Assembly (NCBI GenBank): GCA_963575745.1
Contig: CAUYUJ010000370.1
Location: 156,001 to 220,000 of the forward strand
Reading direction: 5' to 3'
DNA: 64,000 nucleotides
Source of the DNA: Prorocentrum cordatum
Taxonomy: Eukaryota; Sar; Dinophyceae; Prorocentrales; Prorocentraceae
Under the pieces are notes generated by a model. The model was not told the origin of the DNA. It saw nothing but the letters and a program-made list of their open reading frames with translations, and did no database searches. Made by a program: the position numbers and the translations under genes. Shown here one piece after another: positions 52,619-63,198 of this stretch (position 1 is its first letter; every line of letters begins with the position of its first letter).

Positions 52619-53229
52619 GGGCGGAGCTCACTGGACAGACGGTCGGAGATGCTCGAGCTGTTCGGGCAGACAAAGATGTCCCTGATGAACATCTCCTCAG
52701 AACTGAGCTAATCGCCTGGCTACTTCGTCGGGGTCCGAGTGTTCGATGCCCTGGGGGTCAGAGATGCCGGCCAGACGGGCGCGGCGGCCTCCGGAGGCCC
52801 AAGCAGAACAGTATTGATGCAACTGACGTTCTTGTGCCAAGCGTTTAGCAGGAGGTGAGTAAGAATCTGTTCCTGCATCTTCGATTTCACGCTGTGGATG
52901 CGCGCGCTGTAGTATGCTGGTGCTAACGTGCCGATGGAAGCTGCCCAGGTCAGACCAAATTAAAAACTCGAGGTCCAGGAAGCGCTCCAGGGGCGGGCAG
53001 GCGCGACGCGCGCGGCGAGCAAGCGAACGATTGCGAGCGCGGGCGGCGCGCACGAGGGCAATGCGCCAAGATCTTTTCCGAGTCCGAGCTGGCCCCTTTG
53101 GTCTCAAGACGCCCCATGAGACTGCGAGCAGCGCGCCTCAGGATGTCTTTCGTCTCCTCGAGACGTTCCCAGGAGCCCGAACTCAAGGAGTCAGCTTCCG
53201 AGAAAACATGCTCGCATTCAGTATGGGAA

Positions 53230-54108
53230 TCAACGTTTTGAAACCCATTTGGGCGGAGCGTAGATGCCGGGGGCGCTGGGGGGCTGGGGCGCCAGGGCGA
53301 GGCAGGCGGAGGTGTGATCAGGGGGCGCTGCGCAATCTGTGACATCACCGATGGTCATCGTGCTGGGCTGCATGCGTGACGCGATCCAAACGTGCGACCG
53401 ATGCCAACATATCGCCTTGAACAACGCGATGCGTCGGCATCTCCTGCGTCGCTTCGGCGCGTCGCGAGAAAACAAAAAAACGCGATCTGCGCGACGGGCG
53501 ATATCGGACTTCGTCGGAATCAGCCTGCCAGAGACGCGCTGAGAGCCCTCGCCCTCGATGCGCATGTTCCATTCGCCTGCGATGAAAGCTGGGGCTCTGC
53601 ATTGCGTGGGCAAGGCTCGCGAGGCCCGGGCATGGGGGACTTTTTGGGCAGGGGCGGGGATAGTCGGGGCGATGTGGATGTTCATGATTTGGAGGATCCC
53701 TCGTGAGCTGTAGAGAGTAACCTGCTGGGCTCTTCCCCTGCGGGCCACGCGTTGCCGAACGTGCTGAAAGTTGAGACTGAGGGGCTCGCTCAGGACAATG
53801 ATGCATCCGCCTGCATCTCTAGACTCGAAGAAAGTACCAAAGCCACGTGTGCCGATTATGTCGTTGAGGAGGAGGAGGAGGTCGAGTTCCTTCTGGGGGC
53901 CTCTGGTTTCGTGCAGACAGACTACTTGATGTCGGGAAACAAATCGTTTCATGAATTCTATTGCAAAGGATTCAACGTCATCTTGGCCGAACAGGATGAA
54001 AAAGTATCCCGCGTGTGCCATCGCAGCCGAGGTGGTAGTCAGTATTCCCGAGGTGTTGTTCTCCTTCATGTAGTTGATCGCGGCCTGCCACGAGCGTCCC
54101 AGAGACAT
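53230..54108 (-). pseudogene. LINE 2 endonuclease domain
   Basis: The minus-strand frame starts MSLGRSWQAAINYMKENNTS, then HQVVCLHETRG (catalytic Glu retained), GCIIVLSEPLSLNFQH, IMNIHIAP, FIAGEWNMRIEGEG (usual GDWN is GEWN) and a DHTSA end motif. The order matches exonuclease/endonuclease/phosphatase-type LINE nucleases. It overlaps ORF1 by 131 bp in another frame; related elements carry both in one frame, so a frameshift is likely. The region to RT (53229-52619) is open in a separate frame (53107-52697) and looks like linker. Confidence 0.65.
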
Positions 54109-55033
54109 GTGACGTGCTCGAACTTCCGTCCGCGCTGGCGTCGCAGCGGCAGCGCATCTGGAGAGTGACCATGGTGCGAGGGTCCACCCAGTCAGTGCCG
54201 CCTGTCTTCAGCTGCTGGGCGACGTCGCTGGCGATGTCTGTGGTGGCGGAGCGGATCGAGTAGCTCATCTGCGTATTCTTGGCGGTGATCTCGGCGCCCG
54301 TGGAGTGCAAGGGTGGCAGCTGGCTGACGAGCCTGGCGTGGGCCTGCAGAACAGAACCGAGCGCGCGGCGAGGGAACCCGCCGATCCAAACACGACACTT
54401 GTCGGACTCCTGGTTGGCGGTCATCGGAGAGGGCGCGTCGTCGCCCACGGCGCGGCGCTTCAGACCCCCAGCAGTTGAGAATGAGCTGTTCGACGATGGG
54501 CTGGAGCGCGAACGGGAGACTGCTGTGGATGCGGCGTGCTCACAAGCTTGCAAGCGGGCCTCGAGCTTGGTCAGGATGGCATCTTCAACAACGGCCGTGA
54601 TCCTCTCTGAGGTGTCATCTTCGATCCTGGCGATGCGAGTCTCCAGAGTGGCGAAGTGTTCGTCGTGCGTGGCGAAGTGTTCGTCGTGCGTGTTCAGGCG
54701 ATTCTGCAGTTGCTGCATGTCATCTCTGGTGCACACGTTCGAGAGCTCCTAATCCATGTTGCGCAGAAGAAACATCAGGTTGTCCGTCGTCAGCGTCGAA
54801 GGTGATGAACTGGCTGCTGTAGTCGGAACGGCCTGTCCTCGCGGCGACGACAACACCGACATCGGAGGGCTGTGGAATCGAGAAGGATCGCGACTCTCGT
54901 CGTCCTCGCCAGGCGTCGCGGGGAATCCCACCTCTTCCCCAAGAGCGGGAGTGACTGGCGTGATTCGGGCCATCTGGGGGAGTATGGAGACGCGGCCAGC
55001 CTCTGAGCTAGCGCCTGCCCGAATGCTCGACAA
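53978..55033 (-). pseudogene. LINE 2 ORF1-like protein: coiled coil plus RRM-like, one in-frame TAG
   Basis: One frame runs from an ATG at 55033 through a Pro/Ser-rich N-terminus to TAG (54751-54749), then continues in the same frame to 53978. After the TAG comes a heptad-rich coiled coil (LQNRLNTHDEHFATHDEHFA, ETRIARIEDDTSERITAVVE) containing a tandem 7-residue duplication. It is followed by CRVWIGGFPRRALGSVLQAH, which resembles the start of an RNA-recognition fold. This is the expected N-terminal half of a dinoflagellate LINE. The single TAG is the only stop in about 350 codons. Confidence 0.6.
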
Positions 55034-55102
55034 AAGCCTGCGGAAGGGCTACAAAGCTAATCGCTGGTTCCCGGGCGTCTATAATCCTTCACAACGCTTA
55101 GC

Positions 55103-55124
55103 CTTGAGCCACAATGGCTACGGA
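55103..55124 (-). other. Dinoflagellate spliced-leader relic at the 5' end of LINE 2
   Basis: Read on the minus strand the 22 nt match the dinoflagellate spliced leader (DCCGUAGCCAUUUUGGCUCAAG, from published knowledge) at every position but one: the 13th base is G instead of T. It lies 70 bp upstream of the first ATG of ORF1, in the same orientation, with a (TCC)n tract immediately on its 5' side. This is what a retrotransposed, trans-spliced transcript would leave. Confidence 0.85.
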
Positions 55125-55125
55125 G

Positions 55126-55225
55126 GGGGGGCGGGGGAGGAGGAGGAGGAGGAGGAGGAGGAGGAGGAGGAGGACGAAGAGGAGGAGGACGAAGAGGAGG
55201 AGGAGGAAGAGGAGGAGGGCAGCGG
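55126..55225. repeat. (GGA)n tract upstream of LINE 2
   Basis: GGA/GAC units. In LINE 2 sense it is TCC directly before the spliced-leader relic. Confidence 0.92.
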
Positions 55226-55429
55226 GACCGAGGACCAGGGAGAAGGGAAGGAGAGGGGCAGCGATCATCCCATCGCGGAAGGTCGTACGTCTCGGCGTGC
55301 CGCGAGGCGGGGAAGAGGAGGGGGAAGACGGGGGGGAGGACGCGGAGGGAGGGAAAAGGGATAGAGGACGAAACGTCAACATAAACACACGCTTTCGGAG
55401 GTCAGTCGCCGCCAGGAGGGTCCCTGCAT

Positions 55430-55700
55430 TCGCCCCCCACCTCCATCCGTGTAGCTGTTGCACTCTGTTTCCCCTCTGGTCACACATGTTGAAGAAATCG
55501 CATGCGAGCGCCCCATTTTGAAAACGTGCCACAAGTCATGTGTAACTGTTGCAACGATGTAAGACGAGTGCTTGTGTGTGTGTGTGGCAGTACGGCGGAG
55601 ACCGAATTTAGAAAAGGTGATGGCCTCCATCCATGTACTTGTTGCCAGATTGTACATCGAATGTGCGCGATGCTCTTCTGCGCGGGTACGCGTTTCACTG
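55430..55700 (+). repeat. Degenerate ~85-bp repeat (family A), locus 2
   Basis: Units with CCATTTTGAAAACGTGCCA, ATGT(A)ACTGTTGCAACG and a GCGAGAGC-like start. Confidence 0.5.
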
Positions 55701-55734
55701 GCGCTTGCCTTGGGAACATCCCGCGACACGTTGG

Positions 55735-56090
55735 AGCGGGGGGGGGGTCCCTCCCCCTTATCCCCTCCCCACAAGCCCCACCCCCCCTGATTCAAGGGGG
55801 GCAGGGTTCGAACCCTCTCCACCCCTGTACGCGCCGCACGACGACCGACGTCGCCAGCGGGCGGTGACGTCGGCGTCGTCGTCGTTCGTCGTCGCCGCCG
55901 CCCGTCGTTGTTTGCTGGTATCGGCGACCGCCGTCGTCGTCTGCTGGCGACGAGTAGTGGCGACGATAGAGGTGGGTTCGATTTCTCCTGGAGGGGGGAG
56001 GGGGGGTTTCACCATACCTCCTTTTGCACCCAAGGGGGGGGTCAAACACCCCCTCCTCTCCAAGCGGCAACGGGAAGCGCTCTTTCCAAC
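55735..56090. repeat. G-tract/TTCGAA/C-tract palindromes (family D), locus 3
   Basis: Palindromes near 55796 (GGGTTCGAACCC with G and C runs) and 56034. Preceded by CGCGTTTCACTGGCGCTTGC, as at locus 1. GTCGTCGTC-rich interior 55840-55960. Confidence 0.6.
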
Positions 56091-56099
56091 CTGCAAACC

Positions 56100-56330
56100 C
56101 CATTTTTAAAACGAAACACCTTCCATCCTCGCAAAGGTTGCACTAAGCTATTGTTTGAGACGACTCTGCGCGGCACTGATGCGTCGACCACGTTTTGAAA
56201 ACATACCTCCGTCCATCCTTCCAGCTGTCACAGCCTTTAAGAAATAATGCTCGCGGCGCTGCGGCGAAACCATGCGAAAACTCCACTTTGAAAATGAACC
56301 GCCATGCATCCTTGTGAATGTCTGCAATAT
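56100..56330 (+). repeat. Degenerate ~85-bp repeat (family A), locus 3
   Basis: Three units with TTTNAAAACG(A/T), CC(T/A)CC(G/A)TCCATCCT and CTGCAA-like blocks. Confidence 0.5.
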
Positions 56331-57604
56331 ATACATATATATATATATACACGTGTACACATGTAGAATATATCATACTATGATATAGCATTATAAATAT
56401 ACACACTAGAATCATCGCGCGTTTCGCGCGCGCTCAAGTTCAAGCTAGGCTTGATCAGCTAACTCATGTAATATCATATTGGTCGCTTCCTGCGTCCAGG
56501 GGCTCCCTTGGAGGCCCTGCGCAAGCCTCGGAAACGTATATAAGGGGAAGTGCGGAAACGCAGAAATCATCAATGTCCTTTCTAGGTATTTAACGATTTT
56601 GGGTCCCTCACTGGGCTCTTTTTGCAAGGTGAGAGGGGGTCTGAATTGTGGTTTGTTGTGCAAGAGTAGACTGCGGGCCAAGCTTGAAGGAACAGATAAT
56701 TATGGGATTTCCATGCTTTTCCAAGTCTCTTGGGGGCCCCTTGGGGCTTCTTGGGCGCTTCTTGGAGCCTCTTGGGGTCTCCTGTGGGCCTCTTGGGCCA
56801 AATGGCTCACATTTTCTGTGTCTCGTCCCCGTCTTGAGCGCCGACTGGGGGCGTTGTTGGGCGGTTTGGGCGTCTCGTGTGTCGTCTTGGCCTCCGTCGT
56901 GGGCCGTCTTGAACCCTCTTGGGGGCATCCTCGACCGTCTTGGGTGCCTCATGGGCCGTCTTGGACGCAGTGAAAATCCAAAAGGCGAAGGCGCCAAACA
57001 TATCAGTTTCCCCATAAGAAATCTACAATTTTTGCTTATTGGACCACTCTCGGGGTGCCTCGCGGGGCGTCGTCGGAACTGGGGGCCTCTTGGGGCTTGT
57101 GGGCTCCTGCTTGGAGCCTCTTGGGGTCTCCTGGGGGTCTCTTGGGCCGAAAAGCCAGAATTGCTGGTTCCTCGTCCCCGTCTTGAGCGCCGCCTTGGGG
57201 CGTTCTTGAAGGTTTGGGCGCCTCGTGGGCTGTCTTGGCCCCCTCGTGGGCTGTTTTGGGGCCCTCTTGGGGGCATCCTCGACCGGCTTGGGTGCCTCTT
57301 GGGCCGTCTTGGATGCAGTGGACGCCGAAAAGGCAAACACGCCAAACATGTCAGTTTCCCCATCGGAAATCTACAATTTTTGCTTATTTGGCCTCTCTCG
57401 GGGTGCCTCTTGGGGCGTCTTCGGGGCCTTCGGGGGCTTTCTTGGCGTCACGGGAGTCGTCTTGAAAGGCGTCTGCAGCCTCTGGGGGCCCTGTTGGCCC
57501 CGGGTCGCCGAAACCTTTTAAAAACACATGGTAAACGACGCCCGGTCCCCCCATGCGCCGTCGAGGTCGCGGTCCCGGGCCCCCGGGCCTCGTCCCCCCC
57601 CGGG

Positions 57605-57674
<70 letters not shown>

Positions 57675-57680
57675 GTGTAT
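56331..57680. repeat. Composite repeat (family E): TCTTGGGGC block between TA/CA tracts
   Basis: (AT)n-rich 56331-56405 and (CA)n(TA)n 57608-57668 bracket 56730-57500, made of CTTGGGGCNTCTTGGG units (complement of the CCCAAGAGGCC units at 33900-34330). GGGTGCCTC and CCGTCTTG blocks recur. The sequence AGTTTCCCCAT(A/C)(A/G)GAAATC occurs at about 57005 and 57352, marking a longer duplication of roughly 350 bp. Confidence 0.65.
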
Positions 57681-57689
57681 AATGAAACG

Positions 57690-58070
57690 AATGCGCGTGG
57701 CGCTGGAGCGAGAACCAAATTTCGAAAACGTATTGCCCTCCACCCGTGTAGAACTTGCACAAGTTTACATGGGTGGCGATATCTTGGAAGAAATGCCATG
57801 CGAGAGCCCCGTGTTGAAGACGTGCCGCCATCCACCCGTGCAGCCGCTGCAACGTTTTACCACGAGTGTGCGTGCCGCGTGCCACTAATGCGAAAACAAT
57901 CATTTGAAAAAGGGTCCTGCATCCATCCGCATCGCTGCTACAAACTGTGAAGACGAATTTGCGTGGGGCGGAAACCGAGAACACCATTTTGACCAGGACC
58001 TGGCATCCATCCGTGCACTGGTTGGACATGCTGAGCTTCGGGATGCGCCTCGGGATGCTAATATTGCGAA
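57690..58070 (+). repeat. Degenerate ~85-bp repeat (family A), locus 4
   Basis: Four to five units such as GCGAGAGCCCCGTGTTGAAG...CCGCCATCCACCCGTGCAG...CTGCAACG. This is the clearest set for deriving a consensus. Confidence 0.6.
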
Positions 58071-58485
58071 GACATGTGGAACGAAACGCCCGGCTCGGCC
58101 TATGGTCACGTCTGGTAGTTTAGGGATGAACTGCGTATGCATACGGACCAGGTGGAAATGGAGGAGGGCAGAAGGACCAAGGAGAGAGGAGGAAGGGGGG
58201 AGGAGGGCGGCGATCATCCCATCGCGGCTGGTCGTTCGTTCGGGCGTGACGCGAAGCTTGGAAAATGGGCGAGGATACACGTGGGGAAGAAGGAGATGAA
58301 CGCGGGAGGGAAAAGGGGAAGAGAGGGGGGAGACGGAAGACGCTCACTCAACACATACTAACAATGCGATGCGAAAGGTCCGGGGGCCAGGCACAGCCCC
58401 CAGATGCCGAAACCTGCCAAGCACGCTGCGTCGTGGTTTTTTACTTCTCGTGATCTTTCACGACGCGAGGAGGCCTGGCTAGCAG
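58071..58485. other. No gene recognised; possible intron
   Basis: Purine-rich 58150-58200. Would be intronic if the next exon is real. Confidence 0.3.
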
Positions 58486-58605
58486 GCCACACAATTCTGG
58501 CCCACGACGGCTGGTCGGGACGACCCGGGCCACCCGTGGAACGCCCTCGGCGAGGCGCTGCTGCTGGAGAACGTCCCCATTGCAGGCGGGATGACCTCCG
58601 GCGAT
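58486..58605 (+). CDS. Possible host exon, unidentified
   Basis: After CTAGCAG (AG ending 58485), a plus-strand frame reads ATQFWPTTAGRDDPGHPWNA, then LGEALLLENVPIAGGMTSG, with mostly G/C third positions and no repeats. The 3' edge is unclear, with no strong GT near the loss of codon bias. It could be coincidental. No family recognised. Confidence 0.25.
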
Positions 58606-59399
58606 CTGCGAAGACGTCCGAAGATGGCCCCGACGTGGCGCCCCCGGACCCAGACATGCGGTGTCTTGACTTTTGGAATGCGGCGCCCCGGGAAGTCCCG
58701 ACCCGTCCCCCTGGCCTCGCTTGGTGGTCCCCAAACGTGGTGGTGAGAACACCTGGTGGTGAGTTTTGGGCGATGTGGGTAATGGTTTTCGAGCGCTGGC
58801 TGGCCCAGGAACCGCAAAACCTCGTGGCGACCGCGTGTCCCCAAACCCGGTGGTGACCCAGAATTATTTTTGGGGGGAGTCGGGGTCACCACCGGGTGTC
58901 TCACCCCCTGGTTTGGAGACCACCAACTCGCTCCTCGCCCCCTGGGCCCGGGCAGGGCCCCCGGAGGCCGCACACGACCAGAAACCGTCGGCCGCGACGT
59001 TGTCCGCAGCGCGGGCACGCCAGGGGCGACCGCTCGGCGGCCGCGGCGGCGGCGGCGGCGGCCCGCAGCCGCAGCGCCCTCCGGCCTGGCGCCGCGGCGG
59101 AGGCGAGCACGAGGCGGGCCGTGGCGCCGAGCTGCCTTGGGGAGGGGGGCGCCCCCTCTGCCAGGCCCCGGGGGCCCCTCTCCGAGGGGGGTGGGGGGGC
59201 GCCTGCCGCCCCTCCCGCTCTGGCTCCCTCCCGCTTCCTCTCTCCCTTTGCAATTACCCAATATGAATACTACTCTCCCTCTTCCCCTGATGACGGCTTG
59301 GGAATATTCGCCCCCCCCCCCCCCGTACTGTTTTTTACACACAGGTTTCCCCGGAGCTGGGTTTTCGCTTGCATTTTTTTCCGAAATGCTGCTCTCGCT
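58606..59399. other. No gene recognised
   Basis: Contains CCCGGTGGTGACC and GGTCACCACCGGG inverted about 35 bp apart (58847-58901), and a GGC-rich run at 59040-59070. Confidence 0.4.
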
Positions 59400-59750
59400 G
59401 AGGCGCCGGCATCATTTTCGGGCCCCGCTCGTTCCGAATCGTGCTCCCGCTGCAGCGCTGGCATTATTTCCGCCAGCGCCAGGGCTGCACGCCCGAGCCG
59501 GCGCCCGGGCTGGCGCTCTGGCCGGGTCCGGAGCCGGTTCCGGCCGCCGCCGGAAAATCGAGTTCCGAGGCGGCGCCGAAAAAAGGCCATTCTGATACAC
59601 ATTTTTCTTTTGAAAATGCTGAGTTTCTGCTTCCGGCGCCCGGGAGGCCTCCTGGCCGATTCCGACGCCCAGGCCGGCGCCCGAGCAGGGGCCCGGGCCG
59701 GACGTCCGAGCCGGCGCCCGGGCCCCAGAGGCTCTTCACTGTTACTTTTT
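59400..59750 (+). repeat. Dispersed GC-rich repeat (family F), locus 1
   Basis: Contains GTTCCGAATCGTGCTCCCGC TGCAGCGCTGG and GCCGGAAAATCGAGTTCCGA GGCGGCGCCG, both also present at 60655-60890. Confidence 0.65.
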
Positions 59751-59764
59751 AGCGTTGCGCTCGC

Positions 59765-59935
59765 GTCGGCCTGTTTACCGGTGGATGTTGGTTTTACCGG
59801 TGGATGTCGGCCACTTACCGGTGCATGAGCTTAAATGAAGAAATACGCATTCACTGTTAAACATGAATACCGGTGGGTGGATGTACTTCGGCTTCCGGTG
59901 GATGTCAATTTTACCGGTGTATGCTGTCGGCGACG
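59765..59935 (+). repeat. TACCGGTGGATG motif cluster, locus 1
   Basis: At least six occurrences of (T/A)CCGGTG(G/C/T)(A/G)TG with irregular 18-40 bp spacing. Confidence 0.7.
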
Positions 59936-60101
59936 CCAAGGCACGCGCGCGCGCCTGCACATACGCATAAATGCCACTGCGTGGCCTCCCCCGTGTTAGG
60001 CACCCGCAGACATGTGATTACGCATGGTTGTTCATCCAGCCAGCAGCGGCAATTCCTGCCACCGTGTCAGCGCACATTCGGGTGCTCAACTATCTGGGGA
60101 G

Positions 60102-60289
60102 CGTAAGACCCGGATTTGCCAGGACTCGGTCTCGCCATCGTTTTTTGACGACCGCGATTCGGATTTTGACGAGTAGGAGTTTCGTGGGATGTCTGCAGCG
60201 GGAGGCCTCGTCAAAATGCAGGCTCGGCCTCGTCATTTTTTTGACGACCTCGTCGGGGATTTCCGAGTCCCCTGTACCCGGGTCTTACG
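60102..60289 (+). mobile_element. 188-bp TIR element, copy 1
   Basis: Starts CGTAAGACCCGG and ends CCGGGTCTTACG, perfect 12-nt inverted repeats. The interior has repeated TTTTTTGACGA(C) and TTTTGACGAG motifs. Copy 2 lies inverted at 61616-61803 with the same length. Confidence 0.8.
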
Positions 60290-60364
60290 CCCCCCTGAAA
60301 CTAGCGATCGCCGCCGAAACTGCGGTCAAATGTGGTACCTGCCACACGTGGGAGGATGAGACTA

Positions 60365-60455
60365 AACGGGGGGGAGGAGGAGGAGGAGGAGGAGGAGGAG
60401 GAGGAGGAGGAGGAGGAGGAGGAGGAGGAGGAGGAGGAGGAGGAGGAGGAGGAGA
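60365..60455. repeat. (GGA)n tract
   Basis: About 90 bp of nearly perfect GGA. Confidence 0.95.
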
Positions 60456-60469
60456 CCGTAACGTGACCA

Positions 60470-60625
60470 ATGGATGTGATGGATTTCCGGTGGATGCTGG
60501 AATACCGGTGGATGTTGGTTTTCCGGTGGATGTGGTTGAATTACCGGTGGATGACACTATCCACTGTTACATTTTACCGGTGGGTGATCAACATGCTGCA
60601 AGTCTACCGGTGTATGAACATGTTG
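60470..60625 (+). repeat. TACCGGTGGATG motif cluster, locus 2
   Basis: Seven occurrences of (T/A)(T/A)CCGGTGGATG-like words between 60487 and 60620. Confidence 0.7.
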
Positions 60626-60654
60626 CACAACATCCATTGTTAAAAAATAACGTT

Positions 60655-60890
60655 GGTGAGCCTCTGGGGCCAGCGCCCGGGCCGTCCGGAGCCAGTTCCG
60701 GCCAGCGCCGGAAAATCGAGTTCCGAGGCGGCGCCGAAAAAAAGTCATTTCAAGGCCGATTCCGGCGTGCTTCCGCTCGTTCCGAATCGTGCTCCCGCTG
60801 CAGCGCTGGCCTCATTTCCGCGCTTCCGCTCGTTTCGACTCGTGCTCCCGCTGCAGCGCTGGCGTCATTTCCCGTGCCATGCCACGGCAT
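60655..60890 (+). repeat. Dispersed GC-rich repeat (family F), locus 2
   Basis: Rearranged copy of blocks from 59400-59750, with the TTCCGAATCGTGCTCCCGC module present twice in diverged form. Confidence 0.65.
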
Positions 60891-61125
60891 GCAATGCAAT
60901 GCTAGGTTGATACTACGCTTCGCGGTGCTCTTCTACGCCATGCCACGCCGTGCTCTACAATGTATCGCGTACCCTTTCGGGATCATTGCCCTGCTCGACA
61001 TCCGACTGTGCGAGTAGAGAGGGGATCTGCGCCATGTTAAGGGATGGGAGGGAGGGGTAGGATGTCAGATATGACGCGAGCGCACCTAGCTTGCCCCCTC
61101 CCCCTCTCTCCCTCCCCCATCCGCC

Positions 61126-61520
61126 CCCTCCTCCTCCTCCTCCTCCTCCTCCTCCTCCTTCCCCTTCCTCCCTCCTTATGGATTTCATACTCGTACCCCC
61201 TCCGTTCCTCCCTCCGTCCCTCCCTCCCTTTCTCCTTCTTTCATCTCTCCTCCTCCTCCTTATCCTCCTCCTCCTCCTCCTCCTCCTCCTCCTCCTCCTC
61301 ATCCTTCTCTCCTTCCCTTCCTCCCTCCCTCTCTCCCCCTCCTCCCTCGTCCCTCGTCCCTCGTGCCCCTCTCCCCCCCTGCCCCGTCCCCTCGCCCCCC
61401 TCCTCTTCCCTCTCGTCGTCGTCGTCGTCCTCGTCCTCCTCCTCCTCGAACCACCCCTTTCTTCCTCCTCCTTCTTCTCCTACTCCTCCTCCTCCTCCTC
61501 CTCGATCTCCCTCCCCCCTC
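61126..61520. repeat. TCC-rich tract
   Basis: Pyrimidine-only stretches with TCC/CTCC units and a GTC run at 61413-61425. Confidence 0.92.
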
Positions 61521-61615
61521 CCCCCGAACGGATTGCTGATCACTCGCATATGTCGCGTAGTCCCAACTCAAGAGGTCTCGCGAACCATCGCAAGGCCTGC
61601 CCACATTCAGGGGGA

Positions 61616-61803
61616 CGTAAGACCTGGGTACAGTGGACTCGGAAATCCCCGACGAAGTCGTCAAAAAAATGACGAGGCCGAGCCTGCATTTTGACGAGGC
61701 CTCCCGCTGCAGACATCCCACGAAACTCCTCCTCGTCAAAATCCGAGGCGCGGTCGTCAAAAAAAGATGGCGAACCCGAGTCCTGGCAAACCCGGGTCTT
61801 ACG
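61616..61803 (-). mobile_element. 188-bp TIR element, copy 2 (inverted)
   Basis: Ends CGTAAGACCTGG and CCCGGGTCTTACG. Its interior, complemented, follows copy 1 throughout, including the GGCCTCGTCAAAATGCAGGC block. Confidence 0.8.
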
Positions 61804-61964
61804 CTCACCCGACACATGCAAAGGGCAGGCGAGCGCGTGCATACACGAGCAAACAGCACACCCGGCTGTCACCCCTCACGTGCGGAGCAGCGCGCGGCCG
61901 CCCCTGGCCGTCCAGCCCTGTGGCGGGTGGTATTCCAACGCAGAGCCTCAGGTGACAAACAGAA

Positions 61965-61970
61965 AGAGAA

Positions 61971-62011
<41 letters not shown>

Positions 62012-62017
62012 TATATG

Positions 62018-62049
<32 letters not shown>

Positions 62050-62054
62050 AAAGC

Positions 62055-62092
<38 letters not shown>

Positions 62093-62440
62093 GAGAGGGA
62101 GAGAGAAATAGGGGGAGAGAAATAGGGGGAGAGAGAGAATGAGAGAGAAGAACACGTAGCTACATACATGTGCATGTGTCCGCCACCACGGCGTGGGCGT
62201 GTCCTCGGACCATTTGCCTATAGTCCCCTGAGCCTCAGTCCTCACTTACGAGGAGTCTCTTCGGGGCCCGGGCCCCCAAATTCTCAAATCCCCCGGGGCT
62301 GGGCGCAGCGCCTCAGGTGACTCTTCCGGGCCCAAGGAGCCCTCAAGACGGCCCAAGAAGGTCTCGAGACGCCCAAAGATCGCCCCAAGACGCCCACGAT
62401 GGCCACAGGACGGCCCAAGATGGCCACAAGACCGTCGTTG
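61965..62440. repeat. (TA)n(GA)n tract and CAAGACGGCC block (family E), locus 3
   Basis: (AT)n 61974-62028, (GA)n 62028-62150, ACATACATGTGCATGTG near 62162, then CCCAAGACGGCC-type units at 62330-62440. Confidence 0.75.
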
Positions 62441-62760
62441 TTGATCCTCCCTGCCCAGTGGCCAGTGCATTTTCGACTCAAATGCCCCATCTGGGGCTCG
62501 TACGCTGTTCCCCAAACAATGCTTGACCTTCGCGGCTCTTACTTGTGTTCCTAAGGAATATGATGGTACGGTTGATGGGCAAAATCCTGCACCAGCCGCG
62601 CAACTGGGGCGACGGCGTAAGCTTCCACGCGCCCCCCTGCCCCCGAGTCGATGCTGATTGGCTGCACCAGCGGGGCGCAAGATTTAGGCCAGTCGGCGGA
62701 TCGACAGATCGCGCCACAGCCTGCCAATATTAACTGGGGGGCGCGGAGGGCGAAAACAAC
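62441..62760. other. No gene recognised
   Basis: Moderate GC. Nothing supported. Confidence 0.35.
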
Positions 62761-62767
62761 AATCTTA

Positions 62768-63198
62768 AATGGGGCCACGATCCTCGTGAGGGGTGTGCCG
62801 AAATGGCCCGAGGCCGCCATGCGAACCCTGCCACTGGGGCCTTCGGTGGAGCTCCCGATGGGGCCACGGAACGCTGTATTGGGTGGGTGAAACGCAAGGA
62901 GGAGGGAGGAGGAGAAGGAGGAGGGAGGAGGGCAGCGGGAGGGAGGAGCGACGCGGGGCGCTGTCTCTTCAAAACGAAGGCCCAGCACCACAGGATGGCT
63001 GGGGAAGAAAAGTTCCAGGCGAGAGCGCGAGCCCAGTGTAAGTTGCGAAGGGGTCACGTGCGACGGCGCGTTTCCTGGATGCCAAGGGCGCAGCGCCTCA
63101 GCAAATTGCAGGGATGTGCCAGGCGAGTGCGCGATCCGTGAGCAAATTGTGAGCAGCTCCGAGCGAGGGCATGGTGCTGAATGAATTGCGAGAAGCTG
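62768..63198 (-). repeat. Left arm of large inverted repeat, with family B unit
   Basis: Positions 62958-63198 (241 bp) are the inverse complement of 63634-63874 with seven mismatches. Outside that, 62768-62880 is a family B 93-bp unit and 62880-62957 a GGA-rich insert absent from the right arm. Confidence 0.85.

Noticed and set aside
58896-59828. Long plus-strand ORF of 310 codons
   Set aside because: It crosses a C-run, a GGC-rich run and dispersed repeat F with no protein motif. Overlapping frames are also open.
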